Positions 1 through 7,173 of a DNA stretch of 64,000 bases are shown here, one piece after another. This stretch comes from Sphingomonas yabuuchiae. Lineage in GTDB: Bacteria > Pseudomonadota > Alphaproteobacteria > Sphingomonadales > Sphingomonadaceae. Position numbers and translations under genes: made by a program. The stretch is from positions 62,001 to 126,000 of the forward strand of contig NZ_JACHNX010000002.1 in assembly GCF_014199595.1 (NCBI RefSeq). Reading direction: 5' to 3'. Every line of letters starts with the position of its first letter. Position 1 is the first letter of the stretch. The notes under the pieces are model-generated. The model saw only the letters and a list, made by a program, of their open reading frames with translations. It did no database searches and was not told where the DNA came from.

Positions 1-1
1 G

Positions 2-691
2 ATCGACCAGCGGCGCTGGCGCTGGGACACGGGTCAGAACAAGACCGGCTGGCCCAATCACGAACTGCAATATTATGCCGGTCCCGACCGGACCAACGCC
101 CGGATCGAGAAGGGCGCATTGGTCATCGAGGCGCGGGCGGAGGCGCTGCGCAACGAGCCGGATTGGGGTGGCCAGCGCTATAGCTCGGCCAAGCTGGTGG
201 CGAAGCAGACGCTGGGCTACGGCTTCTACGAAGTGCGCGCACAGCTACCCTGCGGGCGGGGCATGTGGCCCGCCATCTGGCTGTTGCCGATGGACGGATC
301 GCGCTGGCCCGATGGCGGCGAGATCGACATCATGGAGATGGTTGGCTTCGACCCCGACGTGATCCACGCGACCGTCCATTCCGCCGCCTTCAACCACCGC
401 CTGAAGACCCAGCGCGGTGCCGAGGTGCGCGTGGCGGGGGCGTGCACGGATTATCACCGCTATCAGCTGGAATGGACGCCCGAAACGATCACGATCGGCG
501 TCGACGGGCGGGCCTATATGCGCGTGAGGAACGACCGGCCGGGCGGCGCGGCGGCCTGGCCGTTCACGCGACCCTATTCGCTGATCCTCAACCTGGCGGT
601 CGGGGGTGACTGGGGCGGACAGAAGGGCGTGGACGACGCCGCGCTGCCCCAGGCGATGAAGGTAGATTATGTGCGCTATTGGAAACGGTAA
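2..691 (+). CDS. Glycoside hydrolase family 16 protein, 5' truncated by the window
   Basis: The reading frame is open from the first bases of the window, so the start and any signal peptide lie upstream. The visible 229 residues are the catalytic jelly roll of a GH16 endo-beta-glucanase (laminarinase or lichenase type). The family catalytic signature is seen as GGEIDIMEM around bases 316-342: the first Glu is the nucleophile and the last Glu the acid/base. The C-terminus ends in a normal beta strand (VDYVRYWKR), so the 3' end is complete. It would cleave beta-1,3 or mixed-linkage beta-glucans in the periplasm or outside the cell. Exact substrate cannot be read from this fragment. It converges on mgtE across a dispersed repeat. 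Confidence 0.88.
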   Translation: MDQRRWRWDTGQNKTGWPNHELQYYAGPDRTNARIEKGALVIEARAEALRNEPDWGGQRYSSAKLVAKQTLGYGFYEVRAQLPCGRGMWPAIWLLPMDGSRWPDGGEIDIMEMVGFDPDVIHATVHSAAFNHRLKTQRGAEVRVAGACTDYHRYQLEWTPETITIGVDGRAYMRVRNDRPGGAAAWPFTRPYSLILNLAVGGDWGGQKGVDDAALPQAMKVDYVRYWKR

Positions 692-696
692 GCCCT

Positions 697-814
697 TTCC
701 TCCCCTGTAAGGAGAGGGGGACCAGCGAAGCTGGTGGAGGGGCGTCGACCTATCGAGAGCGGAACACCCCTCCGTCAGGCCTGACGACCTGCCGCCTCCC
801 CTACATGGGAAGGA
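697..814. repeat. Dispersed intergenic repeat, family A, copy 1
   Basis: A GC-rich palindromic block with the segments CCTCCCCTGTAAGGAG, GGTGGAGGGG, ACACCCCTCCGTCAGG and a closing CCTCCCCT...GGGAAGGA. The same order of segments occurs at 29213-29312. It fills the gap between two convergent genes (GH16 and mgtE) and can fold as nested hairpins, so it may double as a two-way terminator. Confidence 0.7.
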
Positions 815-815
815 A

Positions 816-2174
816 TCAGAGCAGCGTTCCCGACAGGATGGCGAGCGCGATGCTGAAATAGATCACCAGCCCGGTGACATCGACCAAAGTCGCGACGAAC
901 GGTGCCGAGGCGCTGGCCGGATCGAAGCCCATGCGTTGCAGCAGGAAGGGCAGCATCGACCCCGCCAGCGAGCCGAAGGTCACGATGCCGACCAGCCCGG
1001 TGCCGACCGTGGTCGCCACCAGCACCCAGTGCGGGCCGTAATCGTAGAAGCCGAGCGTCTGCCAAAGCGCGATCCGCGCCATGCCCAGCAGCCCCAGGAT
1101 CGCCCCCAGCGTCATACCCGCCGGAAGCTCGCGCAGCGCCACCCGCCACCAGTCGCGCAGGCGGACCTGCCCCAGCGCCAACGCGCGGATGATCAGCGAG
1201 GTCGCCTGGCTGCCGCTATTGCCGCCCGAGCTCATGATCAGCGGGATGAACAGGGTCAGCACGACCGCACGCTCCAGCTCGCTTTCGAAATGCTGCATCG
1301 CGCTGGCGGTCAGCATTTCCGAGAAGAACAGGATGCTCAGCCAGCCGGCGCGCTTGCGGATCATCGCGAGGAAGCCGGTTTCCAGATAGGGGCCGTCCAG
1401 CGCCTCGACGCCGCCGAACTTTTGCGTATCCTCGGTATGAGCGGCGACCAGCGCGTCGAGCACGTCGTCGACCGTGACGATCCCCATCGGGCGGCCCTGT
1501 TCGTCGACCACGGGCAGCGCGAGCAGGTCGTGGCGGCGGATCAGATGCGCCACCTCCTCGCGGTCGGTGCTCGGCGCGACGGTGATCGGGTCATGCCCGC
1601 GCGCCAGGTCGATCGCGCGCGATGTCGGCTCGGCGGCGATCAACTGGCGCAGCGAGACGGTGGCGACGAGGCGCCCCTGCGGTTCCAACAGGAAAACGGA
1701 ATAAACGGTTTCGCGGCTCCGCTCGACGGTGCGGATATGCGCCAGCACCTCGGCAACGGTCGCGTCGGCGGAAGAGGCGACATATTCGGTCGTCATCATG
1801 CCACCCGCGCTGTCGGGCGGCCAGCGGAGCAGCGTATCGATCGACGCGACGACGGGGGCGGGCAGCTCGGCACGGATTGCGAGGGCGTCACCCTCGTCCA
1901 TGTCCGTCAACACATCGGCGGCGCGGTCCTCGGCCATTTGCGACAGCAGGGCGGCGGCGCGTGCCGCTGTCAGGTGCGCGAGGATATCGGCGGCCGAGCG
2001 CAGCTCGGGGCTGTCGAGCACGGCGACGGCGCGCGCGTCGGGCATTTGCGTCAGGGCGTAGGCCGCTTCCTCGACGGAAAGCGACTGCAGCGTATCGACG
2101 AGATCGGCGATGGACAGGCCGCGCCGGGAGGAACGGAAACCGGCGGCGACACCGGCAATCAGATCGTTGACCAT
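816..2174 (-). CDS. mgtE: Magnesium transporter MgtE
   Basis: A 452-residue protein of the MgtE family, a homodimeric Mg2+ channel of the inner membrane gated by cytosolic Mg2+. The order is an N-terminal helical MgtE_N domain (about residues 30-130), two CBS domains (about 135-260, with segments such as MGIVTVDDVLDAL), a connecting helix and a C-terminal membrane domain of five hydrophobic helices (about 285-450) containing the conserved SSGGNSGSQ motif. Length is normal for the family. The ATG at 2174 is preceded by AAAGG at a six-base spacing, and that site lies in the arm of a perfect hairpin, which may control translation. It stands alone, convergent with the GH16 gene. Confidence 0.95.
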   Translation of the reverse strand: MVNDLIAGVAAGFRSSRRGLSIADLVDTLQSLSVEEAAYALTQMPDARAVAVLDSPELRSAADILAHLTAARAAALLSQMAEDRAADVLTDMDEGDALAIRAELPAPVVASIDTLLRWPPDSAGGMMTTEYVASSADATVAEVLAHIRTVERSRETVYSVFLLEPQGRLVATVSLRQLIAAEPTSRAIDLARGHDPITVAPSTDREEVAHLIRRHDLLALPVVDEQGRPMGIVTVDDVLDALVAAHTEDTQKFGGVEALDGPYLETGFLAMIRKRAGWLSILFFSEMLTASAMQHFESELERAVVLTLFIPLIMSSGGNSGSQATSLIIRALALGQVRLRDWWRVALRELPAGMTLGAILGLLGMARIALWQTLGFYDYGPHWVLVATTVGTGLVGIVTFGSLAGSMLPFLLQRMGFDPASASAPFVATLVDVTGLVIYFSIALAILSGTLL

Positions 2175-2181
2175 TTCACAC

Positions 2182-2213
2182 CTTTCGTCCGCACGACCCG
2201 GGGCGGACGAAAG
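2182..2213 (-). promoter_or_regulatory. 5' leader hairpin covering the mgtE ribosome binding site
   Basis: Read on the minus strand, CTTTCGTCCGC (2213-2203) pairs perfectly with GCGGACGAAAG (2192-2182) around a ten-base loop. The 3' arm contains most of the GAAAGG Shine-Dalgarno sequence, which is followed by TGTGAA and the ATG of mgtE. An 11-bp GC-rich stem at this place should hide the site. Whether it responds to Mg2+ or simply lowers expression is unknown. The remaining part of 2214-2450, up to the divergent autotransporter gene, shows no other clear feature. Confidence 0.55.
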
Positions 2214-2450
2214 CCAGTTGCGAAACTAGCGGACGACCCCGAGGCGTGCGGCGCTACTGGAACTGTCGCTGGACATGTTCTCGCTTTCTGGAACGACGCG
2301 GGGGCTCCCACGCCTGAGCCGCCCTCTGATCCTCAAGGTCGCGATCGTCAACACCTGCGGCGAACCTGACGAAATTTTAATCCGGGCGCCAAGGATTCAG
2401 CCGGGCGGCTCCGTCTGGTGGGGCAAAGGCACATAAAGGGGACCTTATTC

Positions 2451-5400
2451 GTGCATCGCCTGCTCTTCGCCTCGACCGCCACGCTTGCGCTGGCCGCGGG
2501 GACGGCCGCCTCGGCCCAGACCGTGATCGATACCAAGCGGACGACACCGGTCCGCACCGCCACCGTCAATAACGGGGCCGCCGCCGATATCAGCATCGTC
2601 GCGGCGGGCAGTGTGGTGACGACCGGCACCGGCACCGCCGTCACGCTCGACAGCAACAACAAGCTGAGCAACGCGGGGACGATCCAGACGACCGACGCCA
2701 ATGACGCGGTCGGCATCGGCGCGGCGGCGGGTGTGAAGGGCGATATCACGAACACCGGCAAGATCGTCATCGACGAGACCTATACGCCGGTCGATATCGA
2801 CAAGGACGGCGACCTGGATGGCCCCTTTGCGCAGGGGGCGCGGCGGACCGGCATCCGTACGGCGGGAGCCTTCACCGGCAATATCACCAATGGCGGTGAG
2901 ATCACCGTGGAGGGCAACGACTCGGCGGGGATTTACCTGAACGGGCCGCTGACCGGCAATCTGGTCCAGTCGGGCAAGGTCAATGTGCTGGGCGACCGCT
3001 CGGTCGGCGTACGCACGGGGGCCGTGTCGGGCAATGTCACGATCGGCGGCACGATCGTCGCGATCGGCGAAGCTGCGGTCGGCGCGCGGATCGACGGCGA
3101 TATCGGCGGCGCGTTGAATATCGAGGGCGGGATCGGCTCGACCGGCTATCGCTACACTACGCCGCCGGCCGATGTGTCGAAGCTCGACCCCGACGATCTG
3201 CTCCAGGGCGGGTCGGCGCTGGTCGTGGGCGGCAATGTCGCGGGCGGCATCACGCTGGGCAATGCGACGGGCAAGGCGGCGGACCTCGTCACCAACGGCG
3301 CCGCGCCGACGATGCAGATCGGATCGGCGACCCGCGTGGTCGTGATCGGCGCGACCGGCGGCGCGACGCCCGCGCCAGGGTTGGTCGTCAATGGCCGCAT
3401 CACCTCGGCCGGGGTCTATAGCGGCGTGCGCTCGACGGCACTGGCGATCGGCGGGCTGGGCGGCAACGTCCAGATCGCGCAAGGCGTCGCTATCGGCGGC
3501 ACGGTGCAGGCGACCGCCAATGGCGCGGAAGCGACCGCGATCCGCTTCGGCGCGGGAGCCTCGACGCCTGAGTTGCGCAATGGCGGTACCATCTCGGCAA
3601 CTGGCGGCGGTGCGCCGGGCGTGCTGACCACCGCCGTCCTGATCGAGGCGGGGGCTTCGCTGCCGACGATCCGCAATACCGGGTCGATCCGGGCGGCGTC
3701 CACATCGGCCAATGCGACCGCGATCCTCGACCGCACCGGCGGCCTGACCCTGGTCGAGAATGCGGGTACCATCGCGGGCGCAGGCGCGGACAGTTCGCGC
3801 AGCGTCGCGATCGATCTGTCGGCGAACACCAGCGGCGCGGTCGTGCGCCAGATCGCGCCCGCCACCGGAGCCGCCGCGCCCAGCATCACCGGCGCGATCC
3901 GGTTCGGCAGCGGTGATGACCGGCTTCAGATCGGCGCGGGATCGGTCAGCGGGGATGTCGGCTTCGGCACCGGCAACAACCGGCTGGAGATGAGCGGCAC
4001 CGGCACCTATGCGGGCACCGCGACCTTCGGCACCGGGGCGGACACGCTGACCATCGGCGACACCGCGCGCTTCAACGGTGTGGCGGATTTTGCGGGGCAG
4101 GGGCAGGACCTGCTGGCGATCACCGGCAAGGGCGTCTTTGCCGGACGGCTTGCCAACGCGTCGCACGTCGCGGTGACGGTCGCGAATGGCGGCGGGACTT
4201 TTGCGGCGAACGGCGTGACCAACATCGCCTCGCTCAGCCTGGGCGACCAGTCGATCCTCAGCGTCGCGCTCGACAAGGCGAACCCGACCGCCAACCTGAT
4301 CCAAGTCGGCGGCGCGACGACGATCGGGGCGAACAGCCAGCTTGCCTTGCGCGTGTCGGGCGGGACGGACGTGACCGGCCGCTATGTCGTGTTGCGCTCC
4401 GGCACGCTGACCGGCGCGAACAATCTGACGCTCGCCCCCTCGGCCATGCCCTTCCTCTACAAGGGTGCGATCGTCGCGGCTCAGCCCAACGAGATCGCGG
4501 TCGAAGTCAGCCGCAAGGCCAAGACCGAATTGGGCCTGAGCAACGCAGGCGTCAGCGCCTTCGACGCGATCGACGCCGCGATCGGCCGCGATGCCAAGCT
4601 GTCCGACGCGATCCGGGGCATCTATGACGGCGCGGCCTTTCGGGGCGCGGTCGAACAGATGCTGCCCAACTATACCGGCAGCGTGTTCGAGGGCGTGACT
4701 TTGGCCTCGCGCGCGGCGGCGGCACAGCTTCGCGAACCGGCGGGCGAGTTCAGCGAGGAAGGCAAATGGGGCTATTGGCTGACCCCGCTCGGCTGGGACG
4801 CGTCGAAGGGCACCCGCTCGACCCGCAGCTATGACGTGCGCGGCTGGGGCATCAGCGGCGGTATCGAGCACAAGACCGATGCGGGCAATTTCGGCGCCTC
4901 GCTCTCCTACATGAGCGGTCGCGACAATGAGGGAACGGCGGTCAACCGCGTCAACCACACCCAATATGAGCTGGCCGGTTTCTGGCGCGCCCGCTGGGGT
5001 GCGCTGGCGGCGCAGGCACGCGGCTCGGCGGCCTTCCTGTCCTTCGACTCGCAGCGCCAGTTCAACGGCGTGATCGGCACCGAGGCGGTGCAACGCCGTG
5101 CAACCGGCGACTGGAAGGGCATGCTCTATTCCGGCTCGGGCTCGGTCTCGTGGGAGCATTGGGTCGGCCAGTTCAACGTACGTCCCATCCTGGCGGTCGA
5201 CTATTATCGGTTGAACGAGGATGCCTATCGCGAGACGGGCGGTGGTACCGGCTATGACCTGACGGTGCGCAAGCGGACCAGCGACGAACTGGCGCTGACC
5301 GCCAGTGTTGCGGCGGGCATCAACTTCGGCGGCAATGACCGCTACTCGCAATGGAGCAGGCTGGAGGTCGAAGGCGGTCGGCGCGAGCGGATCGCCGGGA

Positions 5401-5600
5401 CCTTGGGCCGTACGGTTGCCAGCTTCGGCGACGGCACGCCCTTCATCCTCGATCCCGAGGCCCGCAACGGCGGCTGGGTCGGGCGGGTGCGCGCGATCAC
5501 CGGCACCAGCGAAATCCGCCTGAGCGGCGAAGTGAATGCCGAACAGCGGCTGGGCAATGTCGCGCTGTCGGCCCGCGCCGCCTTGCAATTCGCCTTTTGA
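2451..5600 (+). CDS. Autotransporter outer-membrane beta-barrel protein (type Va secretion)
   Basis: The GTG at 2451 is preferred to an upstream in-frame GTG at 2418 because AAAGGGGA lies eight bases before it and the product then opens with a clean signal peptide (MHRLLFASTATLALAAG, ending SAQ). Of 1049 residues, about 30-700 form a repetitive passenger rich in Gly, Asn, Thr and Ala with recurring N-x-G-x-I turns, expected to fold as a right-handed beta helix. Residues about 770-1049 form the translocator barrel (opening WGYWLTPLGW, ending in the terminal Phe of ALQFAF that the Bam machinery recognises). No protease or other catalytic motif was recognised in the passenger, so an adhesin or surface structural role is most likely. 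A strong terminator follows. Confidence 0.88.
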   Translation: MHRLLFASTATLALAAGTAASAQTVIDTKRTTPVRTATVNNGAAADISIVAAGSVVTTGTGTAVTLDSNNKLSNAGTIQTTDANDAVGIGAAAGVKGDITNTGKIVIDETYTPVDIDKDGDLDGPFAQGARRTGIRTAGAFTGNITNGGEITVEGNDSAGIYLNGPLTGNLVQSGKVNVLGDRSVGVRTGAVSGNVTIGGTIVAIGEAAVGARIDGDIGGALNIEGGIGSTGYRYTTPPADVSKLDPDDLLQGGSALVVGGNVAGGITLGNATGKAADLVTNGAAPTMQIGSATRVVVIGATGGATPAPGLVVNGRITSAGVYSGVRSTALAIGGLGGNVQIAQGVAIGGTVQATANGAEATAIRFGAGASTPELRNGGTISATGGGAPGVLTTAVLIEAGASLPTIRNTGSIRAASTSANATAILDRTGGLTLVENAGTIAGAGADSSRSVAIDLSANTSGAVVRQIAPATGAAAPSITGAIRFGSGDDRLQIGAGSVSGDVGFGTGNNRLEMSGTGTYAGTATFGTGADTLTIGDTARFNGVADFAGQGQDLLAITGKGVFAGRLANASHVAVTVANGGGTFAANGVTNIASLSLGDQSILSVALDKANPTANLIQVGGATTIGANSQLALRVSGGTDVTGRYVVLRSGTLTGANNLTLAPSAMPFLYKGAIVAAQPNEIAVEVSRKAKTELGLSNAGVSAFDAIDAAIGRDAKLSDAIRGIYDGAAFRGAVEQMLPNYTGSVFEGVTLASRAAAAQLREPAGEFSEEGKWGYWLTPLGWDASKGTRSTRSYDVRGWGISGGIEHKTDAGNFGASLSYMSGRDNEGTAVNRVNHTQYELAGFWRARWGALAAQARGSAAFLSFDSQRQFNGVIGTEAVQRRATGDWKGMLYSGSGSVSWEHWVGQFNVRPILAVDYYRLNEDAYRETGGGTGYDLTVRKRTSDELALTASVAAGINFGGNDRYSQWSRLEVEGGRRERIAGTLGRTVASFGDGTPFILDPEARNGGWVGRVRAITGTSEIRLSGEVNAEQRLGNVALSARAALQFAF

Positions 5601-5646
5601 CAGGGTTCGTCCGCGTGCATCCCCCCTGTAGCGCGCGCGGACGACG

Positions 5647-5681
5647 GGAGCCCCACCTTGCGTCCCGGTGGGGCTCCTTTT
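5647..5681 (+). terminator. Rho-independent terminator after the autotransporter gene
   Basis: GGAGCCCCACC (5647-5657), a nine-base loop, GGTGGGGCTCC (5667-5677) and TTTT. The 11-bp stem is perfect. It separates the autotransporter transcript from the sigma factor operon downstream. Confidence 0.88.
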
Positions 5682-5740
5682 CACGGGAGCCCGCTTCGTC
5701 TAAACGACAGCACTCCCAATGGATTTTGCTGGTTTCCACC

Positions 5741-6235
5741 ATGCCGCCCACCGGGCTTGAGGCCATTTTCCTTGCCAATCGCGACAAGCTCGTCCGTTTC
5801 CTGGCGGCGCGCGGGGCGGGCGATGCGGCGGAGGATCTGGTGCAGGACCTGTGGCTGAAGGTGGCGGTCCGGATGGACGGACCGATCGCCAATCCGCTGG
5901 CCTATCTTTACCGCGCCGCCGACATGCTGATGATCGATCGTTATCGGGCGCGGCGACAGGAGGAATTGCGCGAGCAGGATTGGGTGGAAGGCGAAGGCCC
6001 GGAGCCGCCCCCCGGTGCCGAACGCGCAGTGGCGGCGCGCCAGACCGCCGAACAGGTCGCCGCCACGCTGGCAGGCCTGGGGGAGCGTCCCGCCGCCGTC
6101 TTTCGCCGCGTTCGGGTCGACGGTATCCCCCAGCGTCAGGTCGCGGCCGAGCTGGGCGTCAGTATCAGCACCGTCGAGAGCGATCTCCGTATGGCGGCCC
6201 ATGCGCTGGCCGCGCTGAAGGAACGGATCGAATGA
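5741..6235 (+). CDS. ECF sigma-70 family RNA polymerase sigma factor, FecI type
   Basis: The product of 164 residues has the two domains of an ECF sigma factor. Region 2 is at about residues 10-75 (DLVQDLWLKV, then the -10-reading helix around YLYRAADMLMIDRYRAR). Region 4 is at about 105-160 with a helix-turn-helix (PQRQVAAELGVSISTVESDL). The ATG at 5741 (MPPTGLEAIF) fits family length; the frame extends upstream but encodes nothing sigma-like. Its stop overlaps the start of the FecR gene by four bases, and the receptor follows the same way. By analogy with FecI, it would be released when the STN-domain receptor binds its ligand. No autoregulated promoter could be assigned. Confidence 0.92.
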   Translation: MPPTGLEAIFLANRDKLVRFLAARGAGDAAEDLVQDLWLKVAVRMDGPIANPLAYLYRAADMLMIDRYRARRQEELREQDWVEGEGPEPPPGAERAVAARQTAEQVAATLAGLGERPAAVFRRVRVDGIPQRQVAAELGVSISTVESDLRMAAHALAALKERIE

Positions 6236-7173
6236 GCCAGGACCGTCTTTCCCCCGCGCACGGCGTCGATACGGTCGCGCTCGACTGGGCGCTGCGCATG
6301 ACCGATCCGGTGAGCGCCGACTGGGACGCCTTTACCGAGTGGCTGGAGGCCGATCCCGGCCATGCCGAACGGTACGACCGGGCGGCCGCGACCCTGATGG
6401 AGGCCGAGGAGGCGCTGTCGGCACAACCCGAGGTCCCGGTGCCCGTCGCGATCGCGCCGGAGCCGGTGCGGCGGCATCCGCTGCGCTGGGTCGGCGGGGC
6501 CATGGCGGCGGCGCTGATCGGCGCGATCGGCGTGACCGCCTGGCAGGATCGGCCCCAACCCTATGTGGTCGAGACGGCCGCCGGGGAAACCCGCCGCATC
6601 CCGTTGTCGGATGGCAGTAGCGTCACCCTGGCGGGGCTGAGCCGGGTCGAGCTGGACCATGCCGAACCGCGCCGGGCGGTACTGGCTCGTGGCGAGGCGC
6701 TGTTCCAGGTGCGGCATGATGCGCAGCACCCCTTTGCGGTTCAGGCCGGGAGGCTGGCCCTGGTCGATCTGGGCACGGTATTCGACGTGCGAATGGGCGG
6801 GCAAACCCGTGTCGCCGTGGCCGAGGGGGCGGTGATGGTCGACCCGAAGGGGGCGGCGCTCCGTCTCGACGCCGGGCAGGCGGTGACGGTCGATGGCGAC
6901 CGACTGATCCAATCGGCCGTGGAGCCCCAAGAGGTCGGCGGCTGGCGCGAGGGCAGGCTGGCCTTTGACGGTGTGCCGCTGGGCGTTGTCGCGGAGGATG
7001 TGTCGCGTTTCCTGGCCCGGCCGGTGACGGTCGCGCCCGCCATCGCCGCACGGCCCTTCCGGGGAACGATCGACCTGGAAGCGGTCCGGCGCGATCCGGC
7101 GGTGCTGGGGCCGCTGATGGATGTGAGGGTGCGGCGGGCCGCGACCGGCTGGATGCTGGAACCGCGCGAGTGA
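6232..7173 (+). CDS. FecR family anti-sigma regulator
   Basis: A 313-residue single-pass inner-membrane protein. An N-terminal cytoplasmic DUF4880-like part (ALDWALRMTDP, WLEADPGHAERYDRA) should hold the sigma factor. One membrane helix follows near residues 84-102 (WVGGAMAAALIGAIGVTAW). The periplasmic FecR domain covers about 115-210 (GETRRIPLSDGSSVTLAGLS, ALFQVRHDAQHPFAVQAG), and the C-terminus would contact the receptor's STN domain. The start overlaps the sigma stop (ATGA) and its own stop overlaps the receptor start (GTGA). The arrangement is typical of a cell-surface signalling cassette. Confidence 0.92.
   Translation: MSQDRLSPAHGVDTVALDWALRMTDPVSADWDAFTEWLEADPGHAERYDRAAATLMEAEEALSAQPEVPVPVAIAPEPVRRHPLRWVGGAMAAALIGAIGVTAWQDRPQPYVVETAAGETRRIPLSDGSSVTLAGLSRVELDHAEPRRAVLARGEALFQVRHDAQHPFAVQAGRLALVDLGTVFDVRMGGQTRVAVAEGAVMVDPKGAALRLDAGQAVTVDGDRLIQSAVEPQEVGGWREGRLAFDGVPLGVVAEDVSRFLARPVTVAPAIAARPFRGTIDLEAVRRDPAVLGPLMDVRVRRAATGWMLEPRE

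Noticed and set aside
2175..2450. M-box riboswitch before mgtE
   Set aside because: Apart from the single hairpin over the ribosome binding site, I could not find the multi-helix M-box layout or an expression platform. A covariance-model search would settle it.
2445..5684. Very long open frame (1079 codons) on the minus strand opposite the autotransporter
   Set aside because: It is rich in Arg, Ala, Gly and Asp without any domain pattern, and arises because high third-position GC on the plus strand removes stops from the opposite frame. The plus-strand protein has a signal peptide, repeats and a complete barrel.
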